A stretch of 64,000 nt of DNA from Bradyrhizobium sp. SRS-191. Its GTDB lineage: Bacteria; Pseudomonadota; Alphaproteobacteria; Rhizobiales; Xanthobacteraceae. Location of the stretch: assembly GCF_024586915.1 (NCBI RefSeq), contig NZ_JANBVS010000005.1, forward strand, positions 248,001 to 312,000, in the 5' to 3' direction. The notes under the pieces were generated by a model. It did not search any database and was not told the DNA's origin. It was given only the letters and a program-made list of their open reading frames with translations. Position 1 is the first letter of the stretch, and every line of letters begins with the position of its first letter. Below, in pieces: positions 47,365 through 56,133 of this stretch. Position numbers and translations under genes: made by a program.

Positions 47365-47850
47365 ATGCTCACGCTCACGCCGCAGCCGCTGACCAAGGCG
47401 GCGTTTGCCGCCTTCGGCGATGTCGTCGAGACCGACGGTGCCGCTCCGATCGAGATCAACCAGGGTTTTGCCCGCCGCTGCAACGGGCTCGCCGCGATCG
47501 ACGTGACGTCGGGCGGTGTTGATGTCAACATCAGCCTGTTCGAGGCCAAGCCGCGGCCGCTGCCGATCGAGGTCAAGCTGATGGAGCGGCATCCGCTCGG
47601 CACGCAGCTGTTCATGCCGCTGCAGGATCGCCCCTGGCTGGTGCTGGTGTGCGCCGACCCGCGCGATCCCGCGAGCTACCGGGCTTTCACCGCGAGCGGA
47701 CGCCAGGGCGTGAACTACGCCCGCAACGTCTGGCACCATCCGCTGCTGGTGTTCGACGAGGGTTCGCGCTTCATCGTGGTCGACCGCATGAGCCCCGACA
47801 ATCTGGAGGAGCTGTGGCTGGACCAGCCGCTGTTCCTGAGCGTTCCCTGA
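47365..47850 (+). CDS. allA: Ureidoglycolate lyase
   Basis: The 161-residue protein matches ureidoglycolate lyase, which splits ureidoglycolate to glyoxylate and urea at the end of purine/ureide breakdown. Landmarks are PLTKAAFAAFGDVVE, MERHPLGTQLFMPL and GVNYARNVWHHPLLVFDEGSRFIVVDR. The ribosome-binding site is weak. It lies 15 bases after rpe and 42 before the ureidoglycine gene, all rightward. Confidence 0.9.
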   Translation: MLTLTPQPLTKAAFAAFGDVVETDGAAPIEINQGFARRCNGLAAIDVTSGGVDVNISLFEAKPRPLPIEVKLMERHPLGTQLFMPLQDRPWLVLVCADPRDPASYRAFTASGRQGVNYARNVWHHPLLVFDEGSRFIVVDRMSPDNLEELWLDQPLFLSVP

Positions 47851-47892
47851 CCGATGGCGCGCGGGATTGCTGGTCCGCGCACAGGAGAGACG

Positions 47893-48726
47893 ATGATGGA
47901 CAAGCCGAACTACTTCGTGCCGCAAGGCGGCCACCCGCCGCAGACCGACCTGCTCACCGGTCGCGCCGTGTTCACCGAAGCCTACGCCGTCATTCCCAAG
48001 GGCGTGATGCGCGACATCGTCACCTCGGCGCTGCCGTTCTGGGACAAGACGCGGACCTGGGTGATCGCGCGTCCGCTGTCGGGCTTCTCCGAGACGTTCT
48101 CGCAATACATCGTCGAGGTGTCGCCCGGCGGTGGCAGCACCCAGCCCGAGCCTGATCCCGAGGCCGAGGGCGTGTTGTTCGTCGTCGGCGGCGAGATCGC
48201 GCTGACCATCGCCGGCACCACGCATCGCCTGGCCAAGGGCGGCTACGCCTTCCTGCCGCCGTCCTGCAAATGGACGCTGACAAACGACAGCGCGGCGCCC
48301 GCGACCTTCCACTGGATCCGCAAGGCCTACGAGGCCGTTCCCGGAATCCCGCTGCCCGAGGCCTTCGTCACCAACGAGGCCTCGGTCGCCCCCGTCGGAA
48401 TGCCCGGCACCGAGGGCCGCTGGGCCACCACGCGCTTCGTCGATCCGCTCGACGTCCGCCACGACATGCACGTCAACATCGTCACCTTCGAGCCCGGCGC
48501 CGTCATCCCGTTCCTGGAGACGCATGTGATGGAGCACGGGCTCTACGTGCTCGAGGGCAAAGCGGTCTACAAGCTCAACCGCGACTGGGTGGAGGTCGAG
48601 GCCGGCGACTTCATGTGGCTGCGCGCGTTCTGCCCGCAGGCCTGCTACGCGGGCGGCCCCGGCCGCTTCCGCTATCTGCTTTACAAGGACGGCAACCGGC
48701 ACATGAAGCTGCGGCCGTTCCGGTGA
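47893..48726 (+). CDS. allE: (S)-ureidoglycine aminohydrolase-type bicupin
   Basis: The 277-residue protein has two cupin domains (about 70-140 and 190-265) with metal-site residues in the second (HVMEHGLYVLEG, EAGDFMWLRA). The opening YFVPQGGHPPQTDLLTGRAVFTEAYAVIPKG matches bacterial (S)-ureidoglycine aminohydrolases, which release ammonia to give ureidoglycolate, the substrate of the AllA enzyme next door. AGGAG is 5 bases before ATG 47893; the next codon is also ATG. No allantoinase or allantoicase gene lies in the window. Confidence 0.87.
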   Translation: MMDKPNYFVPQGGHPPQTDLLTGRAVFTEAYAVIPKGVMRDIVTSALPFWDKTRTWVIARPLSGFSETFSQYIVEVSPGGGSTQPEPDPEAEGVLFVVGGEIALTIAGTTHRLAKGGYAFLPPSCKWTLTNDSAAPATFHWIRKAYEAVPGIPLPEAFVTNEASVAPVGMPGTEGRWATTRFVDPLDVRHDMHVNIVTFEPGAVIPFLETHVMEHGLYVLEGKAVYKLNRDWVEVEAGDFMWLRAFCPQACYAGGPGRFRYLLYKDGNRHMKLRPFR

Positions 48727-48739
48727 GGGCGCACGGCTC

Positions 48740-49117
48740 TCAGGAGCGAGGACGGATCTCCGGAGGAAAGCGATTCCGATTCTCTTTGGGTGCCTGCATT
48801 TGCCGAAGGCCGCCGCAAGCTTCGACGCGTTGCGCAACGGCGACTTGATGGCGCCGCTTGATGTCGGCCAGCAGCGCCGGCGAAACACCGCACGACTCCT
48901 GATGTTTGTGAACGTAGCGCTCCAGGTCGGCCCAAGCGACCGAATAATGGACGTAGGGATAGCAGCGGTCGGGTCCCGGTAGATCTGCGACCTTGCTCGA
49001 GATGGCCTCAGCCTCCGCCGACAATCGCGCCAGTTCCGGACATAGCTCCTGGGCTCCAGCCGACGGGGCGATGCCCAGCAAAACGAAAATGATGACCTGG
49101 GTTCTGTTGAGCAACAC
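48740..49117 (-). CDS. Small secreted hypothetical protein (125 aa)
   Basis: GTG 49117 follows AAGGAG at 7-8 bases. A signal peptide spans about residues 1-22 (IIFVLLGIAPSAGAQE). The mature part has four Cys and a helical character (LCPELARLSAEAEAISSKVADL). I do not recognise a family. It converges on allE, with stops 13 bases apart. Confidence 0.65.
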   Translation of the reverse strand: MLLNRTQVIIFVLLGIAPSAGAQELCPELARLSAEAEAISSKVADLPGPDRCYPYVHYSVAWADLERYVHKHQESCGVSPALLADIKRRHQVAVAQRVEACGGLRQMQAPKENRNRFPPEIRPRS

Positions 49118-49352
49118 GGATGGACTCCTTGCTGCGCTTCATCGGCGACGCCGCAAGATCTTAACACGATCGATCGTGCGGGAACACACAACGCCACCAT
49201 GAAGGGCACATCCCGATCAGTCCTCGTGGCCGCAGGGCATGGCAGGCCGACGAAGAGCTTGTCCCCATGGGCCTTGCACGAGGCCTCGCTCGCGACTGCG
49301 ATCAATTCCCACTGCGCGTCCTGCTCCGTCACTCGCTCCTATCGATCGGCCT

Positions 49353-50684
49353 TCACGCCCCCTGATACTCCACCTCCTCCGCGGTCCCGCGATCGAGCAC
49401 GGCTTTCGCCTTGGCGTGATCGAGATCATTCTCCCAGGCGGCGACGACGACGGTGGCGACGCAATTGCCGATCAGATTGCCGACGGCGCGCGCGATGCCG
49501 ACGAACCAATCGACCGAGAGCACCAGGACGAGGCCGATGGCGGGAATCGCCGGCACGGCGCCGAGCGTTGCGGCGAGGATGACGATCGCCGAGCCGGGTA
49601 CGCCATGCGCGCCCTTCGACGTCACCAGGGAGACGCCGAGCACCAGCAGGAGATCGCTCACCGAGAGCGGCGTGTTGGTGGCCTGCGCGATGAACACGAC
49701 CGCAAGCGTCAGATAGATCGAGAACGCATCGAGGTTGAACGAGTAGCCGGTCGGGATGACCAGGCCGACGACCTCCTGCTTGACGCCCATCGCCTCGAGC
49801 TTGCGCATGATCTGCGGCAGCACGGAATCGGATGACGCCGTCGCCAGCACAATCAGCAGCTCCTCCTTCAGGTAGCGCAGGAACTTGAACAGGCTGAGGC
49901 CGGCGAGCCGCATCACCAGGCCGAGCGCGATGACGACGAACAGGGCCACCGAGACGTAGAACAGCACGACCAGCGCCAAGAGCTGCTTGAGCGAGCCGAT
50001 GCCGTATTTGCCGACGGTGAAGCCGATCGCGCCGAGCACGCCGAGCGGCGCCACGCGAACGATCAGGCCCATCGCCTTGAACAGCACCTTGGCGATGGAA
50101 TCGATCAGGTCGACCACCGGCTTGCCGGGCTCGCCGACCAGCGCCAGGCTGACGCCGAAGATCACCGCGAAGAACAGCACCTGCAGCACGTCGTTGCGGG
50201 CGAAGGCGTCGAACGCGGTCGGCGGAATGATGTTGAGGATGAATCCGCCGAAGCCGCCGCCCTGCAGCTTGTGCGCGTTGTCGGCGAAGCTCGCGAGCTG
50301 CTTGGCATCGAGCTTGGAGACATCGATGTTCATGCCGTGGCCGGGACCGAACAGCAACGCAAGCACCAGGCCGAAGGCCAGCGCGATCGTGGTCATGCCC
50401 TCGAAATAGACCAGCGACTTGACGCCGACGCGGCCGACCTTCTTCAGGTCGCCGGCGCTGGCGATGCCGTGAACAACCACGCAGAACACGATCGGCGCGA
50501 CCACCATCGCGATCAAACGCAGGAAGGCGTCGCTGAAGAATTTCAGCCCCTGGGCAGTTTCCGGCGCAAACACGCCGATCAGGATGCCGAGCACCAGCGC
50601 GGCCACGACCTGGAAGAACAACGAGCCGAACAGGCTGCGCTTCGGCGACGCCGTCCCCGCCATGCTCACATCCGTTGCCGCCAT
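49353..50684 (-). CDS. dctA: C4-dicarboxylate transporter DctA
   Basis: The 443-residue dicarboxylate/cation symporter takes up succinate, fumarate and malate. Landmarks are FLRLIAMVVAPIVFCVVVHGIA, the Ser-rich hairpin LATASSDSVLPQIMRKLE, PTGYSFNLDAFSIYLTLAVVFIAQA and the GVPGSAIVILAATL re-entrant segment. ATG 50684 follows AGAGGGGA. DctA feeds nodule bacteria in rhizobia. No dctBD pair is adjacent, so regulation in trans is likely. Confidence 0.94.
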   Translation of the reverse strand: MAATDVSMAGTASPKRSLFGSLFFQVVAALVLGILIGVFAPETAQGLKFFSDAFLRLIAMVVAPIVFCVVVHGIASAGDLKKVGRVGVKSLVYFEGMTTIALAFGLVLALLFGPGHGMNIDVSKLDAKQLASFADNAHKLQGGGFGGFILNIIPPTAFDAFARNDVLQVLFFAVIFGVSLALVGEPGKPVVDLIDSIAKVLFKAMGLIVRVAPLGVLGAIGFTVGKYGIGSLKQLLALVVLFYVSVALFVVIALGLVMRLAGLSLFKFLRYLKEELLIVLATASSDSVLPQIMRKLEAMGVKQEVVGLVIPTGYSFNLDAFSIYLTLAVVFIAQATNTPLSVSDLLLVLGVSLVTSKGAHGVPGSAIVILAATLGAVPAIPAIGLVLVLSVDWFVGIARAVGNLIGNCVATVVVAAWENDLDHAKAKAVLDRGTAEEVEYQGA

Positions 50685-51186
50685 CGACAGTCCCCTCTGG
50701 TCAATTCAAAACTGCGCGCCGCACGCGCGTCACAATGTCACTCTGGCGGCGGAACTTTTGAAAGGCAATCGCAGCTGCGCTCGAATTTGAGGCTGTTAAT
50801 GGCGCGTGGACGGTCATGGTTGAAAGGTGAAACAATCGATCGCATGCGTGGCCGACTTCCTCTGCCATCAGTGAGAGAGCAGACCTCCATGAGGTCGTTC
50901 CTCACGCAACGCTTCCGTCCCTCACCCTGAGGAGCGCGCCGCTTAGCGCGCGTCTCGAAGGGCGAGGCCTCAGCTCGGGCCTCATGGTTCGAGACGCGCC
51001 GCGGGCGTGCACCTTGCGCAAGCACCAACTGACGGGCGCGGCGCTCCTCACCATGAGGGGTAAATTCCGAAACCGGAGCCTCACCTCGGCCATGAGCGGC
51101 GTGTTCATGGAGAGGGTCCAGCTCCGAAGCCAGCGCTACACATGGGCCATCAGCCGCGTGTTCATCGCGAGAGGAGGTCATCTGCG
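50685..51186. other. Intergenic region with palindromic repeat
   Basis: The 500 bases between dctA and the kinase-Usp gene hold a repeat element (50917-51060) and, after it, two similar segments reading CATGAGCGGCGTGTTCAT and CATCAGCCGCGTGTTCAT (near 51091 and 51149). No frame has a ribosome-binding site or family resemblance. Confidence 0.55.
50917..51060. repeat. Nested palindromic repeat (CCTCACCCTGAGGAGCGC type)
   Basis: The outer arms CCCTCACCCTGAGGAGCGCG and GCGCTCCTCACCATGAGGG are imperfect inverted repeats. Inner arms GCGCGTCTCGAA and TTCGAGACGCGC are exact complements. The element is a nested palindrome of about 144 bases of the kind found many times in Rhizobiales intergenic DNA. 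No coding capacity. Confidence 0.7.
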
Positions 51187-52638
51187 TCATCCCCCCGCCC
51201 CGACCTTCGCCGGCACGTCATCGTCGTCCATCTCACGCGCGGCGGCGCGCGTGCGCACGACGGTGACCGTGCAGCCCGCCTCCGCGGCGACCTTGGCCGA
51301 CACGCTGCCGAGCAGGCTGCGGAGCACGGAGTCGCGGCGGGCGCCGATGATGATGTGGTCGACCTGGTTGACCTCGGCGAACTCGATGATCGCGGCGGCC
51401 GGATCGACGGCTTCGAGCACGTGCACCGTCAACCGGCTGGCGTCGAGCTTCAGCGGCGTGGCCCAATGCTTCAGCGCGACCATGCGGTCGATGTGCTTGT
51501 TGTTGCCGGCCTCGTCCAGGGTGCGGTCGATGGTCAGGCGGCCGAGCTTGAGCACGTTGACGCAGGCGAGCCGCGCCGACGGCAGCGTTGCAAGAATGCG
51601 CTCGGCGGTGACGCGCAGCGCGCCGTTGAGCTCCTCGCCGCCTTCGGAGGTGTCGATCGCCACCGCCACGATCGGGCTGGTGGCGATCTGCACCGCGACA
51701 TCGGATGGCTTCGTCTCCGGCTGCACCAGCCCGCGGTTGAAGCGGCGCCGCCACACGGTGGTGATCGGATCGCGCTTGAGCTTCTCCGCGCGCGCCGTCA
51801 GCTTGACCTGATCGGGATTACCGAGGTCGAAGGCGAGCTGCGCCGCGGTCGGATAGCGCCAGACCGGCTCGATCTCCAGGCAGCGCAGCACGATCTCCTG
51901 CAGCCACGGCGGATAGTCCGGCTTCAGCTGACGCGGCGGATAGGGATCGCGCCACAACCGCCGGCGCATGCCGCGCAAGGTCTCGGTTTCGCCGAACGGC
52001 CGCACGCCGGTGGTGAAGAAATACAAGAGCACGCCGAGCGAAAAGATGTCGCTGCGCGGATCGCTGCGGGTGCCCATCATGCGCTCCGGCGCCATGTAGG
52101 GCGCGGTGCCGTAAGGCAGGCGGAATTCCTCCTGCAACAGATCCGGCAGATGCTTGTGGCAGGACAGGCCGTAATCGATCAGCACCGCCTCCCCCGTCCC
52201 GCGGAACATGATGCTCGACGGCTTGATGTCGTGATGGATGACGTGCTGCCGGTGCAGGTCGGCGAGCGCGGTCGCGATCTTCGCCACCAGCACCCGCGCC
52301 TCCTCGTAAGGCAACGGCAACTCGGGCAGCCGCTTGTACAGCGTCTCGCCCGGGATCAGCTCGATCACGACATAGGCCTGGGTCGCGAAATCGCCCGTCC
52401 CGAAGCACGCCGGCACGTGCGGTCCCGAGAGCTTCGGCAGGATCATCTGCTCCATCTCGAAGCTGACGATCGCCGCGGGGTCCTCGCCCTCGGAGACGCG
52501 CGGCACCTTCATCAGGATGGGCCGGTCGATATCGGGACGCGTGACGCTCCACAACGTCGCCATGCCGCCGGAATGCACGCAGTCGCCGACCGTGAAGCCG
52601 TCGATCACGACGCCCGGCTGAAGCTTTGATCTCGCCAT
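51187..52638 (-). CDS. Serine/threonine protein kinase fused to a universal stress protein domain
   Basis: Residues 10-270 form a Hanks-type kinase: glycine-rich CVHSGGMATL, ATP Lys K44 (ILMKVPR), catalytic loop HHDIKPSS with D137 (HHD instead of HRD), metal Asp in DYG (155-157), and APE 183-185. Residues about 320-475 form a Usp domain with IIIGARRDSVLRSLLGSVS, the nucleotide-binding signature. No membrane segment, so it is cytoplasmic. ATG 52638 lies 3 bases after the stop of the metallophosphoesterase gene, so the two are coupled. The HHD change suggests altered but not necessarily lost activity. Confidence 0.87.
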   Translation of the reverse strand: MARSKLQPGVVIDGFTVGDCVHSGGMATLWSVTRPDIDRPILMKVPRVSEGEDPAAIVSFEMEQMILPKLSGPHVPACFGTGDFATQAYVVIELIPGETLYKRLPELPLPYEEARVLVAKIATALADLHRQHVIHHDIKPSSIMFRGTGEAVLIDYGLSCHKHLPDLLQEEFRLPYGTAPYMAPERMMGTRSDPRSDIFSLGVLLYFFTTGVRPFGETETLRGMRRRLWRDPYPPRQLKPDYPPWLQEIVLRCLEIEPVWRYPTAAQLAFDLGNPDQVKLTARAEKLKRDPITTVWRRRFNRGLVQPETKPSDVAVQIATSPIVAVAIDTSEGGEELNGALRVTAERILATLPSARLACVNVLKLGRLTIDRTLDEAGNNKHIDRMVALKHWATPLKLDASRLTVHVLEAVDPAAAIIEFAEVNQVDHIIIGARRDSVLRSLLGSVSAKVAAEAGCTVTVVRTRAAAREMDDDDVPAKVGAGG

Positions 52639-52641
52639 GCG

Positions 52642-53382
52642 CTAGCGCCCCATCGAGAGCCGCTGCGCCAGCCAGGGCGGCAGGCCGTTGTCGCGGATGC
52701 GCTGCGCTGCCGTCTCGATATCATACGGCACACGGCAATAGGTCAGCTCGCGCGTCCGGGTGTCGAAGGTGACGAAAGACGCGGCCGGATCGCCGTCGCG
52801 CGGCTGGCCGACCGAGCCGACGACGGCGAGCCATTGCCGGCCGCGCAGCAGCTGAACCGGCATGTTGGCGGTCGGGGTGAAACTCGTCATCTTGGCGGTG
52901 GCGGACATCGAGTACAGCGCCGGACGGTGGATGTGGCCGCAGAACGTGACCTGCGCCTCGGTCGCGATCATGCTGCGCGCTGCGTCGGCCGAACTCTGAA
53001 TATAGCGCCAGCGCGGCGGGCTCGACGCCTCCGAATGCACGAACAGCCGGTCTTCGTCACCGACGCTCATCGGCAGCTCGGCGAGAAAGCGGCGCTGCTC
53101 GGCACTGAGTCGGCCGCGCGTCCATTCCATCGCCGCCTGCGCCTCGGCATTCATGCTCTCGCTCGAGGTGGAGACCGCGTTGTCGTGATTGCCGCGCACC
53201 GCGAGCCCGCCCTCGGCGACGATCTCCATGACGGTGTCGACCGACCATTCCGGATCGGCACCATAGCCGACGATGTCGCCGAGACAAATGAGGCGCTCGG
53301 CGCCGCGGGCGCGCGCCGCCTCCAGGCAGGCCGCAAAAGCCTGCCGGTTGGCATGGATGTCGGTAAAAATCGCCAGCAGCAC
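52642..53382 (-). CDS. Metallophosphoesterase (YfcE/ApaH-like)
   Basis: The 246-residue enzyme has the metallophosphoesterase motifs FTDIHANRQAF (D-x-H), LGDIVGYGADPE (GD), VRGNHDNAV (GNHD) and FCGHIHRPA (GH-x-H), which bind two metals. GTG 53382 follows GGGAGGATACG, the best site; the frame continues upstream into a repeat. Because it is coupled to a Ser/Thr kinase gene it could act as the matching protein phosphatase, but the family also includes nucleotide and phosphodiester hydrolases. Confidence 0.86.
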   Translation of the reverse strand: MLLAIFTDIHANRQAFAACLEAARARGAERLICLGDIVGYGADPEWSVDTVMEIVAEGGLAVRGNHDNAVSTSSESMNAEAQAAMEWTRGRLSAEQRRFLAELPMSVGDEDRLFVHSEASSPPRWRYIQSSADAARSMIATEAQVTFCGHIHRPALYSMSATAKMTSFTPTANMPVQLLRGRQWLAVVGSVGQPRDGDPAASFVTFDTRTRELTYCRVPYDIETAAQRIRDNGLPPWLAQRLSMGR

Positions 53383-53469
53383 CCGTATCCTCCCGGTTCC
53401 ACCGTACAAGTGGGCTTCGCGCGGAATTTGAGCAACATCAAACCAGGCGGATCGGAGCAAGGAGTTTTT

Positions 53470-53810
53470 CGGCGCGGCCGATCCATCGGCGACACGACAT
53501 CGCGTCCTCGCGGCGGATCTCGCCCGAGCTGTGCGATCGCTTTGCCCTCTCGAAACGAGAGGGCGCGGGGAATGCCGGGCGCTGGCCGCAACCCATGGCC
53601 CGCCTGCAGAAAAAAAGCAGGCGGCAGTCACCACAGGTTCAGCCGAACATCCGGCATTCCCCGCGCGACAGTTTTAACGCTTATATCGTGCTCTCCTCGG
53701 TGCACCGGCTTTTTGGCCACCGTGCCGCAGCAATGCGCTTGCGCGCATCGCGCGGGGGACACCAGCATCGGGGTGCCAGGACCACACGACTTCACGTCCG
53801 CAAGGCCAAG
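53470..53810. repeat. ~0.3-kb dispersed repeat, copy B (inverted relative to copy A)
   Basis: The reverse complement of this stretch aligns with 8452-8757 over its length. The inner arms are CGCGGGGAATGCCGG (53564-53578) and its complement (53651-53665). A hairpin GCCCTCTCG-AAA-CGAGAGGGC adjoins one side. The upstream frame of the metallophosphoesterase runs into it, which is not coding. Confidence 0.8.
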
Positions 53811-54050
53811 CGCTCGTCTCACGCCAGCCCAGCGTCCATCGCTTCCCCGCCCACGTGTCGTGACGATCGCGCGCTACGTCCCTCTTCTCGGGACGGGATG
53901 ATGGTGGATAGCATGATTTCTGAAAAAAGGAAACTGAATTTTTGCCCGATCGCATCTCGTCTCGGGCCGGGAGATGGCCTTCGCTGCTTCGTAGCCCGGC
54001 CGGGGACGGCAGGTCGCGCGAGGCTCGCACATTCTCGCCAAAGCCTCCGC

Positions 54051-54175
54051 TGTCGTCCCGGCCTTGAGCCGGGACCCATACCCACAGGGAGCGGCTTGAG
54101 GCAGGCGTGTAGTTGGCAGCTTGCTCGATCACGACCGCCGCGGAGTATGGGTCCCGGCTCAAGGCCGGGACGACA
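54051..54175. repeat. Element with perfect 31-bp inverted terminal repeats
   Basis: Bases 54051-54081 (beginning TGTCGTCCCGGCCTTGAGCC) are the exact complement of 54145-54175. The 63-base interior has no ORF. Each arm is itself close to palindromic (CCCGGCCTTGAGCCGGG). This has the build of a BIME or tiny MITE-like element. Confidence 0.8.
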
Positions 54176-54410
54176 CTGTTAGCTTGGCGAAAGCGGCGCC
54201 CCAACCTCCGCCGTCATGCCCCGCGCAGGCATCCAGCACGCCGCAGCGGACGTGTTGGGCAGCAGCGTGGTCGCTTCGCTCATCCGGGCTACGCAGCTCG
54301 CCGTCGTCTTCGATTCCGGCAAGACAAGTCTGCCAGAAGCCGGATACGAACGTGTTCGCTTCGAAGACGATCCGACTGCATCGACATTTCTGATGAAGAA
54401 GTCGCTGCCA

Positions 54411-55301
54411 TCATAGGCCGCGCCTCGCATGATCGATGAGCGCGCGGAGCTTGGGCGCCAGGTTCCGACGCCGCGGAAAGTACAGGTAGAATCCAGCAAA
54501 CGGCGCGGAGAAGTTTTCGAGCAGAGGCATCAGGTCTCCACGCGCGACGTAGGGCTGGAACGTCTCCTCCATGCCGAAGGTGATGCCGCCGCCCGCGCAT
54601 GCGGTGCGGATCATCAACAACATGTCGTTGGTCGTCAGGCTGGGCTTCACCTCGACATTAAAGTCCCTGCCCGCTTCGGTGAACTCCCAACGATAGGGAG
54701 CGGCCAGCGGCGCGGGCCGCCAGCCGATGCAGGCATGATGGATCAGATCGCGCGGGTGCGCCGGCGCGCCGTGTTGTTCCAGATAGCTTGGTGCGGCAAA
54801 GGCCAGTTGCCTCTGATCTCCGGACACCGGGACGGCGATCATGTCCTGCGCGATGACTTCTCCCAGGCGCACCCCTGCGTCGTAGTGCTCGGCGACGATG
54901 TCGAAGGTGTCGTCGGTGATGGTGACGTCCAGTTCGATCGCGGAATAGGTTTGCATGAACGAGGACAGCAATGGCCCGGAGATGAAGCGTTCGGCGATGG
55001 AGGACACGGCCAGCCGCAGCAGACCGGACGGCGGCCCGGCCTTGTCGCCGATCTGTTCGGCGGCGGCATTCAGCGCGCCGATCGCCGGCGCGACATCCGC
55101 GTAGAAACGGCGTCCCGCCTCGGTCAGGCTGAAGCTGCGGGTCGTCCGGCTGACCAGCGAAATCCCGAGATGGTCTTCCAGTCTGCCCATGGCCTGGCTG
55201 ACGGCAGACCGCGTCACGCCCAGCCGGTCCGCGGCAAGGCGGAAGCTCCCGGCCTCGGCCACCGCCACGAACAGCTCGATGATGTTCTTGTCGATGCGCA
55301 T
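54411..55301 (-). CDS. LysR family transcriptional regulator
   Basis: The 296-residue regulator has an N-terminal winged helix-turn-helix (about 1-60: FVAVAEAGSFRLAADRLGVTRSAVSQAMGRLEDHLG) and a C-terminal effector-binding domain (about 90-290). It is divergent from the SDR gene across a 99-base region, the classic LysR arrangement, so that oxidoreductase is the likely target. The intergenic sequence has A/T-rich short dyads, but I cannot assign a clear T-N11-A box. Confidence 0.9.
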   Translation of the reverse strand: MRIDKNIIELFVAVAEAGSFRLAADRLGVTRSAVSQAMGRLEDHLGISLVSRTTRSFSLTEAGRRFYADVAPAIGALNAAAEQIGDKAGPPSGLLRLAVSSIAERFISGPLLSSFMQTYSAIELDVTITDDTFDIVAEHYDAGVRLGEVIAQDMIAVPVSGDQRQLAFAAPSYLEQHGAPAHPRDLIHHACIGWRPAPLAAPYRWEFTEAGRDFNVEVKPSLTTNDMLLMIRTACAGGGITFGMEETFQPYVARGDLMPLLENFSAPFAGFYLYFPRRRNLAPKLRALIDHARRGL

Positions 55302-55400
55302 TGGTTAGATTTGCTTACCACCGAGGCAATCATTGAGCAAATTGTCGTGACAATGCCCGCAACCTAGCTTCCGCCCGTCACCACCTGACGGGAGTTGAAC

Positions 55401-56120
55401 ATGGACAAGGTCATCCTGATTACCGGGGCTTCGAGCGGCATTGGCGCTGGCATCGCACGAGAGTTGGCCGCGACGGGCGCGCGGCTGCTGCTGGGCGCGC
55501 GTCGCCTGGACCGGCTGGAGGCGCTCGCCGCCGAACTGCGCGCGGCCGGCCGAACCGCCGAGGTTCGGGCACTGGATGTGACCAACCGCGCCGACGTCGC
55601 GGCTTTTGCCGAGGCTGCGCGCGCCTTGTGGGGGCACGTGGACGTCATGATCAACAATGCCGGCATCATGCCGCTCTCGCCGATGGCCGCGATGAAGGTC
55701 GACGAGTGGGATCGCATGGTCGACGTCAACATCAAGGGCGTGCTGAACGGCATCGCGGCGGTGTTGCCCGGCATGCTGGCCCGCGGCTCCGGACACATCA
55801 TCAACATCGCCTCGATCGGCGCTCTGCAGGTCGTGCCGACCGCCGCCGTCTACTGCGCGACCAAGCACGCCGTGCGGGCGATCTCGGACGGGCTCCGTCA
55901 GGAAAATGAGACGCTGCGCGTCACCTGCATCCACCCGGGCGTGGTGGAGAGCGAACTCGCCAGCACCATCACGGACGAGACCGCAGCCGAGATGATGCGC
56001 AGCTACCGCGCGATTGCCCTGCAGCCGGACGCGATCGGCCGCGCCGTCCGCTATGCCATCGAGCAACCCGACGATGTCGACGTCAACGAGATCGTCGTTC
56101 GTCCGACGCGGGCGCCGTAA
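55401..56120 (+). CDS. Short-chain dehydrogenase/reductase (SDR)
   Basis: The 239-residue classical SDR has the NAD(P) motif TGASSGIGAGIA (about residues 8-19), NNAGIMPLS, catalytic Ser in IINIASIGAL and Y-x-x-x-K in YCATKHAVRA. An Arg after the glycine motif region (LGARRLDRLE) suggests NADP preference. ATG 55401 follows GGGAG at 7 bases. Substrate is unknown; it is probably controlled by the divergent LysR regulator. Confidence 0.9.
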   Translation: MDKVILITGASSGIGAGIARELAATGARLLLGARRLDRLEALAAELRAAGRTAEVRALDVTNRADVAAFAEAARALWGHVDVMINNAGIMPLSPMAAMKVDEWDRMVDVNIKGVLNGIAAVLPGMLARGSGHIINIASIGALQVVPTAAVYCATKHAVRAISDGLRQENETLRVTCIHPGVVESELASTITDETAAEMMRSYRAIALQPDAIGRAVRYAIEQPDDVDVNEIVVRPTRAP

Positions 56121-56133
56121 GGCGCAGGCGGCT

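Larger units (their letters stand above)
53383..54410. other. Repeat-rich intergenic region
   Basis: About 1 kb without a credible gene. It contains copy B of the ~0.3-kb dispersed repeat (53470-53810) and an element with perfect 31-bp inverted ends (54051-54175). The remaining sequence, 53830-54050 and 54180-54410, has no frame with a start signal or family resemblance. Confidence 0.6.

Noticed and set aside
42148..49332. A stop-free leftward frame of 2,394 codons across several genes
   Set aside because: It is antisense to well-supported genes (hybrid kinase, peptidase, rpe, allA, allE), and its translation is an Arg/Asp/His/Gly-rich low-complexity string. In GC-rich DNA such frames arise because stop codons are A/T-rich.
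53544..53563. A terminator hairpin GCCCTCTCG-AAA-CGAGAGGGC
   Set aside because: It lies at the edge of the dispersed repeat and upstream, not downstream, of the nearest gene; no T-tract.
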